This document shows, piece by piece, positions 8,870-17,189 of a stretch of 64,000 nucleotides of DNA. Origin of the DNA: Arthrobacter sp. ov407. Lineage in GTDB: Bacteria; Actinomycetota; Actinomycetes; Actinomycetales; Micrococcaceae. The translations under genes and the position numbers were made by a program. The notes under the pieces are model-generated. The model worked only from the letters and a program-made list of their open reading frames with translations. It searched no databases and was not told the origin of the DNA. The stretch is from assembly GCF_900102895.1 (NCBI RefSeq), contig NZ_FNGD01000010.1:62001-126000 (forward strand), in the 5' to 3' direction. How positions within the stretch are numbered: the first letter of the stretch is position 1; every line of letters starts with the position of its first letter.

Positions 8870-9040
8870 GAGGTCCACTCTAACGACTCTTGCCCGCTGT
8901 TGATGACCTAAACGTGGCCGGAAAGTGGACGGCCGGGAAAGTCGGCCCGCGCCGATTCGTCCGCAATCGTGACGAATCGGCCGGATCCTCGAGGGTTCCG
9001 GTGTGGTGCTGGCGCGGTTTTCTGACAAGCTTAAGTAACT
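8870..9040. promoter_or_regulatory. Divergent NUDIX/cca promoter region
   Basis: 171 bp between two outward-facing starts. The minus-strand TAGAGT (8877-8882) is the probable -10 box of the NUDIX gene. On the plus strand TTAAGTAACT directly precedes the cca ATG, again without a Shine-Dalgarno sequence. Confidence 0.5.
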
Positions 9041-10519
9041 ATGGCGCACGCACATCACAAGACTGACTCCCACACCGTTTCTTTCCAGGTGGATCCGGTG
9101 GTTCTGGAGCTCGGGCAGCGCTTCGTCGACGCCGGCCACGAGCTGTCCCTCGTGGGCGGGCCCGTCCGTGACCTGTTTCTTGGCCGGATCTCGCCCGACC
9201 TCGACTTCACCACTGACGCGACACCGGACCAGACGGTCGCCCTGATCAAAAAATGGGCGGACAACTATTGGGAGATCGGGCGCGCCTTCGGCACGATCGG
9301 GATGCGCAAGGGCGACTTCCAGATCGAAATCACCACGTACCGGGCTGACGCCTACGATCCTGAATCCCGCAAGCCTCTAGTGGCCTTCGGAACATCGCTC
9401 ACGGATGACCTGCTGCGGCGGGACTTCACGATCAACGCCATGGCCCTGCGGCTGCCCATGCTTGAGCTCGTCGATCCCTTCGGAGGCGTCCGCGACCTGC
9501 ACGCCTCGATCCTCAACACCCCGGGACCGCCGGAAACGTCCTTCTCCGACGACCCCTTGCGCATGATGCGCGCGGCGAGGTTCGCGGCCCAACTGGGGGT
9601 GTCGGTGCACCCCGAAGTCCGCGAGGCGATGGTCCGGATGGCGGAACGGATCAGCATCATCTCGGCCGAACGTGTGCGCGATGAACTAGTCAAGCTCATC
9701 TGCGCCGCGCAGCCGCGGGCCGGCGTGGACCTGCTGGTCGATACCGGACTCGCGGACCTGGTGCTGCCTGAAGTCTCGGCGCTGCGACTCGAATCCGATG
9801 AACACCACCGCCACAAGGACGTCTACCAGCACTCGCTCCAGGTCCTGGAACAGGCCGCCGCCCTGGAATCGAAGGCGGACGGCCCGGTTCCCGGCCCGGA
9901 CTTTGTGTTGCGGTTCGCGGCGCTGATGCACGACGTCGGCAAGCCGGCCACGCGGCGCTTTGAACCGGGCGGTGCGGTGAGCTTCCGCCACCACGACATG
10001 GTGGGCGCCAAGCTGACCGCGAAGCGGATGAAGGCGCTCCGCTTCGACAACGACACCATCAAGGCGGTGGCCAGGCTTGTGGAGCTGCACATGCGCTTCT
10101 ACGGTTACGGCGAGGCCGGCTGGAGCGATTCCGCGGTCCGGCGCTACATCACCGACGCCGGGCCCCTCCTGGAGCGTCTGCACCGGCTCACCCGCTCCGA
10201 CGTCACCACCCGGAACCAGCGCAAGGCGGACCGGCTGTCCTTCGCCTACGATGACCTCGAGACCAGGATTGCGGCGCTGCGGGAACAGGAATCCCTCGAC
10301 GCCGTCCGCCCGGACCTTGACGGTGGCCAGATCATGGCCCTGCTCGGTCTCAAGCCCGGTCCCGTGGTGGGCCGCGCCTACAAATTCCTGCTCGAAGAAC
10401 GCATGGAGCACGGTCCGCTCGATCCCGCCGTCGCCGAATCCCGCTTGCGGGAGTGGTGGTCGGCCCAGCCCGAGGCGGCGCCCGCCGGCGCCGGACTTTC
10501 CACCACTGAGGAGTCCTAA
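9041..10519 (+). CDS. cca: CCA tRNA nucleotidyltransferase (HD type)
   Basis: 492 residues. Adds or repairs the 3'-terminal CCA of tRNAs in the cytoplasm. The class II nucleotidyltransferase head carries the GGPVRDLFLGRISPDLDFTT motif at residues 38-57 with its metal-binding Asp pair. The RRDFTINAMA motif and the RMMRAARFA tRNA-binding motif follow. An HD phosphohydrolase domain is present with H297-D298 (MHDVGKPATRR). No Shine-Dalgarno precedes the ATG, but a TTAAGT-like box does. It overlaps end-to-start with the next gene (TAA followed at once by GTG), so the two are translationally coupled. The product is often annotated PcnA or poly(A) polymerase-like; CCA addition is the more likely role in actinobacteria. 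Confidence 0.95.
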   Translation: MAHAHHKTDSHTVSFQVDPVVLELGQRFVDAGHELSLVGGPVRDLFLGRISPDLDFTTDATPDQTVALIKKWADNYWEIGRAFGTIGMRKGDFQIEITTYRADAYDPESRKPLVAFGTSLTDDLLRRDFTINAMALRLPMLELVDPFGGVRDLHASILNTPGPPETSFSDDPLRMMRAARFAAQLGVSVHPEVREAMVRMAERISIISAERVRDELVKLICAAQPRAGVDLLVDTGLADLVLPEVSALRLESDEHHRHKDVYQHSLQVLEQAAALESKADGPVPGPDFVLRFAALMHDVGKPATRRFEPGGAVSFRHHDMVGAKLTAKRMKALRFDNDTIKAVARLVELHMRFYGYGEAGWSDSAVRRYITDAGPLLERLHRLTRSDVTTRNQRKADRLSFAYDDLETRIAALREQESLDAVRPDLDGGQIMALLGLKPGPVVGRAYKFLLEERMEHGPLDPAVAESRLREWWSAQPEAAPAGAGLSTTEES

Positions 10520-11104
10520 GTGACTGCACCATCCAACAGCCCCCGCCCCCAACTGTGGATCCTGCGGCACGGCGAAACAGAGTGGTCCAAGAGCGGGCAG
10601 TACACCGGGCTCACCGACATGCCCCTCACGGTGGAAGGCGAGCAGCAGGCCGTGGAGGCGCGCAGGGTGCTCGAGACCGTCGACTTCGACCTCGTGCTGA
10701 CCTCGCCCCTGCGCCGCGCGCGCCGGACGGCCGAACTCGCCGGCTACCCCGACGCCCAGCTCGAGCCGCTGGCAGTGGAATGGGACTACGGCGACTACGA
10801 GGGCATCAGCTCAGACCTGATCCGCAAGGACAACCCCGAATACCTGATCTGGACGCACGGCGTGCCCAACGGTGAAGCGCTCGACGACGTCGCCGCCCGG
10901 GCGGACAAGATCGTGGCCCGGGTACTGGAATCGGGTCTGGACAATGTGCTGATCGTCGCGCACGGACATTTCTCCCGCATCCTGACCGCCCGGTGGCTCG
11001 GACTCGACCCCCGCGAGGGCCGGCATTTCGTGTTGGGCACTGCCAAAGTCTGCACGCTGGGTTGGGATAAGAAGACCCCGGCAATCGTGCGCTGGGGACT
11101 CTAA
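10520..11104 (+). CDS. Histidine phosphatase family protein
   Basis: 194 residues of the phosphoglycerate mutase-like superfamily. The phosphohistidine motif RHGETEW is at residues 16-22, LTSPLRRARRTAE is the conserved phosphate-pocket helix, and VAHGHFSRI supplies the second catalytic His. The start is a GTG immediately after the cca stop, with GAGGAG just upstream inside cca. The family includes phosphatases for sugar phosphates and nucleotides as well as mutases. The short length and absence of a dimerisation insert favour a phosphatase, but the substrate is unknown. Confidence 0.88.
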   Translation: MTAPSNSPRPQLWILRHGETEWSKSGQYTGLTDMPLTVEGEQQAVEARRVLETVDFDLVLTSPLRRARRTAELAGYPDAQLEPLAVEWDYGDYEGISSDLIRKDNPEYLIWTHGVPNGEALDDVAARADKIVARVLESGLDNVLIVAHGHFSRILTARWLGLDPREGRHFVLGTAKVCTLGWDKKTPAIVRWGL

Positions 11105-11272
11105 ACCCGTTTTTTAAAACAAAGTCCAAAAAAGTTTATGAATTCGGTAGGCAACTGCCGCATTCGTAGTGTATTTTTATTTCTGACCCCAGAGCGACTT
11201 GCCGGGGTCACGGCGCGCGTCGCCCGGCCAGTCAGCCGGAGCCACGGCAGAACAGAAAAGGAGGTTGGGAAA

Positions 11273-11371
11273 ATGATGATTACTTTGACTAGCGGATGGA
11301 TGTACTGCACCACCGCGAACCCGGCCTCGTTCGCTGAACCGCGCCCAAATGCCGGACTGACTGTTTCCTGA
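11273..11371 (+). CDS. Small ORF 1, 32 aa, strong SD
   Basis: Encodes a 32-residue peptide beginning MMITLTSGWMYCTTANP. The start is a double ATG preceded by AGGAGGTTGGGAAA, a near-perfect Shine-Dalgarno sequence at proper spacing. That is far better than most genes in this window have. There is no transmembrane segment or known motif; the W-M-Y-C run could suit a leader peptide. It shares with the 11845 ORF the arrangement AGGAGGT, short A-rich spacer, ATGATG. Not recognised; existence as a translated peptide is moderately likely. Confidence 0.45.
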   Translation: MMITLTSGWMYCTTANPASFAEPRPNAGLTVS

Positions 11372-11844
11372 CCGCTTTCACGTCCCAGGTAATGCAGCCT
11401 GGGGCCGGCGGCAGCTGGCTTCCTCAACGGAAAGCCTAGTGACGGCAGCCTGAACAGGCGGAACCACGCGGTTGCGCAGCTTCCCCATAGTTCGGAACCC
11501 AGCTTCTTGTTGGGGTTTCGGCGCTACCGCGTTCAGGGGCCATTCTCCATCGAATAACATTCCTATCCGAAATCCCGGCTTAATTAAAGCCCGGTAATTC
11601 CAGGCCTAATTGTCGGGCCCCGAATCGGCTATTCGAATTCAACGTATCTACGGCTCTATTTGTCGCGCCCAAAATATGCCCGCCCGTTTCATCCGGCCGT
11701 TACCCCTAAGTCGCACCGAGCCGGCCTGCAATCCCCCACCAACGAAAGGTCCCTGTGACTACCGCAACCACCGCTCCAGCCCGCCGCACCGCTCTACCCG
11801 CCACTAAGTCGTACCGGTCAAGTCTCCGAGAGGAGGTAATAACC

Positions 11845-11979
11845 ATGATGAACAAGCTCTATACGGTCCTGTTCCGGAAGCCGTCACGCAGGGAGTCGAC
11901 GCGCTTCAACGGCCAGCTCCTGGACCAAAGGCGCGACGACGCCTTCCTCGTAATGCGTCAGGCCGGCCTGTTTCGCTGA
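11845..11979 (+). CDS. Small ORF 2, 44 aa, strong SD
   Basis: Encodes a 44-residue basic peptide starting MMNKLYTVLFRKPSRR and ending MRQAGLFR. The double ATG is preceded by GAGAGGAGGTAATAACC, an extended perfect Shine-Dalgarno sequence. An in-frame GTG at 11755 would extend it to 74 residues (TTATTAPARRTALPATKSYR...), but its own ribosome site (GAAAGG) is weaker and the strong internal site favours the short form. Composition is Arg-rich (10 Arg) with an amphipathic look and no membrane segment. No family is recognised. A terminator follows 54 bp downstream, consistent with a short dedicated transcript. Confidence 0.5.
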   Translation: MMNKLYTVLFRKPSRRESTRFNGQLLDQRRDDAFLVMRQAGLFR

Positions 11980-12032
11980 ACCCCTGTCCGCAGCGAAGGA
12001 GAACCTGATGACTGACATCGGAACCGACCCCA

Positions 12033-12066
12033 GGGAGCCCGTGCGGCGACGCACGGGCTCCCCCCT
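12033..12066 (+). terminator. Rho-independent terminator with GCGA tetraloop
   Basis: Perfect 13-bp stem GGGAGCCCGTGCG (12033-12045) / CGCACGGGCTCCC (12050-12062) closed by a GNRA-type GCGA loop and followed by CCCCTTTT. It ends the small-ORF transcript before the glycosyltransferase promoter. A short frame starting at 12008 with a decent ribosome site reads straight through this stem. Confidence 0.9.
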
Positions 12067-12171
12067 TTTAAGCCCCCTCAGTTCCCGCCTCCGCGGCGTG
12101 GCCGGCGATCCGACGTGCCAGGAACGCCACAGCGCGGCATTGGGGCAACGGCCCCCGGTAAGCTCAAGGTC

Positions 12172-13650
12172 ATGCAGGAGACAAAGCCGCCGGAGCGCAA
12201 ACGGGTCCGATTGGTCATCCCGAGCCGCAGCGACCCTTTTCTCCGAAACTTCACGGAACTGGTAGGCGGTCCTTTAGGTCGCCTCTCGGCGCCCGGAATC
12301 GTTTCGCCAGGATTCTTCACGGTGGAGCGCGTTCTGGTGATCCTCACAGTCCTCGCCGCCCTGACCGGGATTCTGCTCAAGAACTTCTGCCGCACCAACG
12401 GCTGGGAAACCCCGGGACAGTTCTACGCCACGTGCTACTCGGACTTTCCGGAACTGTTCCGCAACCGCGGCCTCGGCGATGGCGCCTTCCCCTTCATCAC
12501 CCAGGGAAGCCTCTTTGAGTACCCCGTGCTGATGGGGTTCATCGCGGGCGCCACGGCGCTTCTGGTGCCCGGCGCCGGCACCGGGGACCCCCGCGTCCTC
12601 GGCTACTTCGACGTCAACGCCACCCTGATCGCCGCCGTTTGGATCATCACGGTGCTGGCCACGGCGCGAACCAACCGGCGGCGGTCCTGGGACGCGGCGA
12701 TGGTTGCCCTCGCCCCCGGCATCGTCCTTGCCGGCGTCATTAACTGGGACATGTGGGCCGTGTGCATGCTGGCTCTGGGCATGTACTTCTTTGCGCGAAA
12801 CAAGCTTGTCCTCGCCGGAATCTTCATCGGCCTGGGCACGGCCACCAAGCTCTACCCCCTGTTGATCCTCGGCGCCGTCCTGCTGCTGGCGCTCCGGAGC
12901 GGGCGCATCCGCGCGCTCCTTATCACTGCCGGTGCCGCAGCCGCGGCCTGGCTGGCGGTCAACGTCCCGGTGGCCGCGGCGAATCCGGACGGCTGGAAGT
13001 ACTTCTACCAGTTCACGCAGGAGCGGCCGGCGGGCTACAGCTCACCCTGGTTCGCCTACAACCTGGTGGCCGCCCGGCTGGGCTGGAATCCGCTTGAAGC
13101 CGAGGCCATCAACTCCCTCGCACTGGACCTGTTCCTCCTGGCCTGCATCCTGATTGCCGTCCTGGCCCTGACAGCACCCCGCCGGCCGAGGATCGCGCAG
13201 CTGGCGTTCCTGATCGTGGCCGCCTTCATCCTGACCAACAAGGTGTACTCCCCCCAGTTCGTGTTGTGGCTGATCCCCCTGATCGCCCTCGCCCGGCCCC
13301 GCTGGCGTGACTTCGTCATCTGGCAGGCCATCGAGGCACTGCACTGGGGCGCCATCTGGATGTACCTCGGGCAGGCGACCAGCGGAGGCTCGACCCAGCA
13401 CAACATCGACATGCCCTATTACGTCCTGGCCGTGGTTGCCCACATGCTCGCCACCGCGTACCTGATGGCGCGTGTCGCCTGGGACATCTGGGATCCGTCC
13501 TACGACGTGATCCGCCGCCACCGCATCGATGACCCGCATGGCGGCCCCTTCGACGGTGCCCCGGACTGGCTGCGGATTGATCTCCGCCGGCCCGCGGCGT
13601 CCATAGTGCCTTGGCGGAAAAGTGCCGTGGCGGAAGGCCGCGGCGCATGA
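12172..13650 (+). CDS. GT87-type membrane glycosyltransferase
   Basis: 492 residues with about 10-12 hydrophobic helices, resembling the DUF2029/GT87 polyprenyl-phosphate-mannose-dependent alpha-mannosyltransferases of actinobacteria that build cell-envelope glycolipids. Seen directly: a first helix at about 45-65 after a basic N-terminus; an extracytoplasmic loop with acidic residues (CYSDFPELFRNRGLGDG), where the catalytic Asp of this class lies; and a GLGTATKLYPLLIL motif typical of the family. ATG at 12172 is preferred over an upstream start because TAAGCT lies 7 nt before it (12159-12164) and the extra 19 residues look random. It overlaps the next gene by 4 bp. The exact donor and acceptor are unknown. 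Confidence 0.8.
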   Translation: MQETKPPERKRVRLVIPSRSDPFLRNFTELVGGPLGRLSAPGIVSPGFFTVERVLVILTVLAALTGILLKNFCRTNGWETPGQFYATCYSDFPELFRNRGLGDGAFPFITQGSLFEYPVLMGFIAGATALLVPGAGTGDPRVLGYFDVNATLIAAVWIITVLATARTNRRRSWDAAMVALAPGIVLAGVINWDMWAVCMLALGMYFFARNKLVLAGIFIGLGTATKLYPLLILGAVLLLALRSGRIRALLITAGAAAAAWLAVNVPVAAANPDGWKYFYQFTQERPAGYSSPWFAYNLVAARLGWNPLEAEAINSLALDLFLLACILIAVLALTAPRRPRIAQLAFLIVAAFILTNKVYSPQFVLWLIPLIALARPRWRDFVIWQAIEALHWGAIWMYLGQATSGGSTQHNIDMPYYVLAVVAHMLATAYLMARVAWDIWDPSYDVIRRHRIDDPHGGPFDGAPDWLRIDLRRPAASIVPWRKSAVAEGRGA

Positions 13651-15095
13651 CTGACGTCGCCGTCGTCGGTTCCGGCCCCAACGGGCTGGCCGCGGCGGTG
13701 ACCATGGCGCGGGCCGGGCTCAAAGTCCACGTGTTCGAGTCGGCCGCCACCCCGGGCGGCGGACTGCGCACCGCCGAACTGATGGAACCGGGGCACTTCC
13801 ACGACGTCTGTTCGGCCGTGCACCCCATGGTTCTGGCCTCACCTTTCTTCCGCAGGTTCGAGCTGTCCCGGCGCGTGCCGCTGGACGTGCCGGTGCTCTC
13901 GTACGGATCCCCGCTCGACGGCGGCCGTGCGGCGCTGGCCTACCGCTCCCTGGACCGCACTGTTGCCGAACTCGGGCGGGACGGCGCCGCGTACCGCCGG
14001 CTCATGGAGCCTCTTGTGCGGCGGGTGGAGGGCGTCGCGGACCTGACCCTGAACCAGCTGCTGCGGATTCCGGGAGATCCCGTCGCAGCGGCCGCATTCG
14101 GCCTCCGCGCGCTCGAACAAGGCTCGCCGCTGTGGAATGCGAGGTTCAGCCAGGACCTGGCTCCCGCACTGCTGAGCGGCGTTGCCGCGCATGCCGTGGC
14201 GCCGCTGCCCTCGGTCACCGCCGCCGGCGCCGGCCTGATGCTGGGCGCCCTGGGGCATGCCGGCGGCTGGCCTATTCCGCGCGGCGGGTCGGCCACGATT
14301 GCCCAGGCGCTCACCGCCGACATCGAAGCCCATGGCGGGGTGATCGAGACCGGGCGGCAGATCACTTCACTCGCGGAGCTGCCGCCGGCCCGGGCCACCC
14401 TGCTGGATGTGGCGGCCCCCGCGCTGCTGCACCTGGCGGAGGGCAGGCTCCCGGCACGCTACCGGAGCGCCCTGGCGTCCTTCCGCTTCGGGAACGCGGC
14501 CTGCAAGGTCGACTTCATCCTCGCCGGACCGGTGCCGTGGGCGGCGGAGGGCCTCGCGCATGCCGGGACAGTGCATGTGGGTGGCACCAGGGCGGAAACA
14601 GCCGAAGCGGAGCGCCTGGTTGCGGCGGGACGGCATCCGGACCGGCCCTACGTGCTGGTCTCCCAGCCCTCTCGTTTCGATGCCGGCCGCGCCCCGGCCG
14701 GCCGGCACATCCTGTGGACCTATTGCCATGTTCCGGCCGGCTCCGCTGTGGACATGAGCGAAGCGGTCATGGCGCAGCTGGAGCGCTTCGCGCCCGGGTT
14801 CCGGGACCTGGTGGTCCAGTTCAAGGTGACGACGGCCGCGGGGCTGGCGGCGTACGACGAGAACTACGTCGGCGGCGACTTCGGCGCCGGCCGCATGGAC
14901 CTTTGGGGCATGCTGCGTCGGCCGGTGCTGAGCCCCGTTCCATGGCGGACGCCGCTGCCCGGCGTGTACCTGTGTTCCTCGTCCACCCCGCCTGGTCCCG
15001 GCGTCACCGGGATGCCCGGCTTCCACGCCGCCAGGTATGCCCTCAAGGACATGTTCGGGCTAGGCGTCCCGGACCTCGGCTACCGGGTCCCCTAA
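13647..15095 (+). CDS. FAD-dependent oxidoreductase, phytoene dehydrogenase-like
   Basis: 482 residues. The N-terminal Rossmann motif VGSGPNGLAAAVTMARAGL (residues 6-24) binds FAD, and the C-terminal PPGPGVTGMPGFHAARYAL is the second FAD contact typical of the CrtI/NDP superfamily. These enzymes desaturate or isomerise carotenoid and other polyene substrates, but no other carotenoid gene is nearby, so the substrate is open. The ATG overlaps the glycosyltransferase stop (ATGA), so the pair is translationally coupled. Its stop lies in the first of two GGGTCCCCTAACCC repeats. Confidence 0.85.
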   Translation: MTDVAVVGSGPNGLAAAVTMARAGLKVHVFESAATPGGGLRTAELMEPGHFHDVCSAVHPMVLASPFFRRFELSRRVPLDVPVLSYGSPLDGGRAALAYRSLDRTVAELGRDGAAYRRLMEPLVRRVEGVADLTLNQLLRIPGDPVAAAAFGLRALEQGSPLWNARFSQDLAPALLSGVAAHAVAPLPSVTAAGAGLMLGALGHAGGWPIPRGGSATIAQALTADIEAHGGVIETGRQITSLAELPPARATLLDVAAPALLHLAEGRLPARYRSALASFRFGNAACKVDFILAGPVPWAAEGLAHAGTVHVGGTRAETAEAERLVAAGRHPDRPYVLVSQPSRFDAGRAPAGRHILWTYCHVPAGSAVDMSEAVMAQLERFAPGFRDLVVQFKVTTAAGLAAYDENYVGGDFGAGRMDLWGMLRRPVLSPVPWRTPLPGVYLCSSSTPPGPGVTGMPGFHAARYALKDMFGLGVPDLGYRVP

Positions 15096-15118
15096 CCCGA
15101 TCGCGGGTCCCCTAACCC
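15085..15118. repeat. 14-bp direct repeat spanning two convergent stop codons
   Basis: GGGTCCCCTAACCC occurs at 15085-15098 and 15105-15118, a period of 20 bp. The first copy contains the TAA of the oxidoreductase and the second contains the stop of the convergent ABC ATPase. Confidence 0.8.
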
Positions 15119-15855
15119 AACAGCGGGGTCACCGCGGCCGGCGTCGGCGCCATAGAGGACAGCCGTCCGTCGCGCATGCTCGCCACGGCGTCCGTGATCG
15201 GGACGAAGTCGGTGTCGTGGGTGACCATGACAGTTGCCACGCTGAACTCGTCCGTGACCTGCCGCAGCAACCGGACGATCGCCTCGCTGCGGTGGTGGTC
15301 GAGGGCCGCCGTCGGCTCGTCCACGAGCAGCACGGCAGGGTTCCCCATGAGGGCCCGGGCAATGTTGACGCGCTGGCGCTGCCCGCCGGAAAGCTGGTGC
15401 GGCCGCTTCGCCAGGGCGTTGCCGAGACCCACGAGGTCCAGCAGTCCTGCCGCGCGTTCCCCGGCAGCCCGGGCGCCCCCGCCGCGCAGGCGCTGGGTGA
15501 TCACCAGCTGCTCCATCGCGGTGAGGGAGGGCAGGAGGTTGGGCTGCTGGAAGATGATGCCGATCTTGTCCCGGCGCAGTGCGGTGCGCCCGGCGTCGGG
15601 CAGTCCGCCGGCGTCCTGGCCGTCGATCACGACCAGACCGGCGGAGGGCCGGACGAGGGTGGCCGCGACGGCGAGCAGTGACGACTTGCCGGACCCGGAG
15701 GGGCCGATAAGGGAAACAAACTCCCCGGCGCGGACCTTGAGGTTCACGTCGTCCAGGGCCTTGAGGGTGCCGTCTCCGTCCGGGTACTCCAGTGTGACGT
15801 TGACAAGGTTGAGGGCGGACTGGTTCAGGGCGGACTGGTTCGGTGCGGAATTCAC
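15112..15855 (-). CDS. ABC transporter ATP-binding protein (MacB/LolD type)
   Basis: 247 residues. Walker A GPSGSGKS is at about residues 50-57, the Q-loop is FQQPNLLPSLTA, the signature LSGGQRQR, Walker B AVLLVDEPTAALD and the H-loop VTHD. It pairs with the FtsX-like permease immediately upstream (45-bp gap) to form an exporter of the MacB/LolCDE class, which moves peptides, antibiotics or lipoproteins by mechanotransmission. The N-terminus contains a tandem NQSAL-NQSAL duplication made by a 15-bp repeat at 15812-15841. Likely controlled by the divergent two-component system at 17190. Confidence 0.93.
   Translation of the reverse strand: MNSAPNQSALNQSALNLVNVTLEYPDGDGTLKALDDVNLKVRAGEFVSLIGPSGSGKSSLLAVAATLVRPSAGLVVIDGQDAGGLPDAGRTALRRDKIGIIFQQPNLLPSLTAMEQLVITQRLRGGGARAAGERAAGLLDLVGLGNALAKRPHQLSGGQRQRVNIARALMGNPAVLLVDEPTAALDHHRSEAIVRLLRQVTDEFSVATVMVTHDTDFVPITDAVASMRDGRLSSMAPTPAAVTPLLG
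15812..15841. repeat. 15-bp tandem duplication inside a gene start
   Basis: AGGGCGGACTGGTTC is present twice in direct tandem (15812-15826 and 15827-15841). It duplicates five codons (NQSAL) near the N-terminus of the ABC ATPase without breaking frame. Confidence 0.85.
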
Positions 15856-15900
15856 GAGATATGCCTTTCGAAGAATATAAGGGACCGGGCCTGGGGCTGG

Positions 15901-17001
15901 TCAGTTGCCGCCGAGGGCCATCAGCGGATCGACGCGGGCGACGCTGCGGACCGCCAGGGCTGCCCCGGCTAGGCCCAGGAGCACGATTCCGGCGATGGGC
16001 AGCAGCGTTGTCCAGGGCGTGAGGAGGAACGGCGCCGCCTGGGACGCGAGGACCCCGCCGACCACACCGGCCAGCCCACCCGCCGCGGCGCCGGCCAGCA
16101 GGACCAAGGCTGCCTGAGCCATGGCGTCCCGGAGGATGTAGCGGGCGGACCCGCCGAGTGCTTTCAGCACGGCGATGTCCCGGGTGCGCTGGACCGTCCA
16201 GACCGTCAGGAAGGCGACAATCACGAGGGCCGAGATGCCGTACAGGAATGCCTGCATGAGCAGGAGCGAGCCGTTCTCGCTCTTGTAGGAGCCGAGGGCC
16301 TGAAAGGATCCGTCCACGGTGGTGCTGACCGTTTCCGCAGCTGCATTGGCGGCAGCGGTATCCACGGCGGGTGCGGCGTCGGAGTCAAACTTCACGGCCA
16401 GCACCGTCGCGGCGCCCGTGTCCGGAATGTGGGCCAGCTGCTGCCAATCGGCCAACGTGGTCCACACGACTCCGGTGTGTGAATACCACTGCTCCGGAAC
16501 GACGGCCGCCACCACGAGGTCGGTGCCGCCCACCGAGGCGCGGCTGCCGATGCTGAGCCCCAGGTCCTTGGCCAGTCCCGCTCCGACCGCGATGGTTCCC
16601 TCTGTCAGCGGGGCGGGGGCCAGGCCTGTGCCGGGCTCCGTGCCGAAGACCGCAACGCTTGCCGTGCGTGCCGGCACGCCTCCGGCGCCGAGGGCCTGGA
16701 AGCGGCTCTGGCTGATGCCTATGGCGTCGGCCCGGGCGACGCCGTCGCGTGCCGTCCACTGGGACTGTTGGGCGCGCGTGACTTCGGATTCCGTGAACGA
16801 GGCCTTGGGTGCGCTCCCGGCCGGGGCGCCGAAGACCAGCTGGTCGGCCGGGAGGGCGGCGAGGGCCGACGTCGACTGGTTTCCGAGTCCGGCCGTGAGC
16901 CCGGATAGCATGACGAGCAGGAGGGTGATGAGCGCGACGACCGCGCCCATCAGGGCGAACCGGCCCTTGGCAAAGCGGATATCGCGAATGGCGAGATACA
17001 T
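15901..17001 (-). CDS. FtsX-like ABC transporter permease
   Basis: 366 residues. One N-terminal membrane helix (about 17-40), a large extracytoplasmic MacB-type periplasmic-core domain (about 45-250), then three helices (about 255-285, 305-335, 340-360): the type VII ABC permease plan. ATG at 17001 gives the conserved MYLAIRDIRFAKGRFALMG amphipathic start; an upstream ATG would add 22 unconserved residues. It is first in a two-gene operon with the ATPase and divergent from the histidine kinase at 17190, so sensing of an envelope-active compound by the kinase and export by this pair is inferred. Confidence 0.9.
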   Translation of the reverse strand: MYLAIRDIRFAKGRFALMGAVVALITLLLVMLSGLTAGLGNQSTSALAALPADQLVFGAPAGSAPKASFTESEVTRAQQSQWTARDGVARADAIGISQSRFQALGAGGVPARTASVAVFGTEPGTGLAPAPLTEGTIAVGAGLAKDLGLSIGSRASVGGTDLVVAAVVPEQWYSHTGVVWTTLADWQQLAHIPDTGAATVLAVKFDSDAAPAVDTAAANAAAETVSTTVDGSFQALGSYKSENGSLLLMQAFLYGISALVIVAFLTVWTVQRTRDIAVLKALGGSARYILRDAMAQAALVLLAGAAAGGLAGVVGGVLASQAAPFLLTPWTTLLPIAGIVLLGLAGAALAVRSVARVDPLMALGGN

Positions 17002-17189
17002 GGTTGTCCTTTTTCGTGACGTTTGTGGCGTTGCTTCCAGCCTTCCCTCCGCCGGGCTCCGAGGCATCGGCCGCCCGGTTGGACCGCCGCCACCGAGCGG
17101 ACGGCCCGGCGATCAACCAAAAGGTTGATTCCGCCGGTGGCGGGCCGTTTTCCGCAGGAGCCCGGCCCGGCCGGCACTACGCTGGAAGC

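Larger units (their letters stand above)
11105..12171 (+). other. 1.07-kb region with tiny ORFs and structured-looking DNA
   Basis: Between the phosphatase and a glycosyltransferase there is no normal-sized gene. It begins A/T-rich (11105-11200) and contains two small ORFs with exceptional Shine-Dalgarno sequences (11273 and 11845). The intervening 390 bp (11372-11760) have many short GC-rich repeats and inverted pieces but match no riboswitch I know. It ends in a perfect hairpin terminator (12033-12066). Transcription through the whole block is plausible but not shown. Confidence 0.6.
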
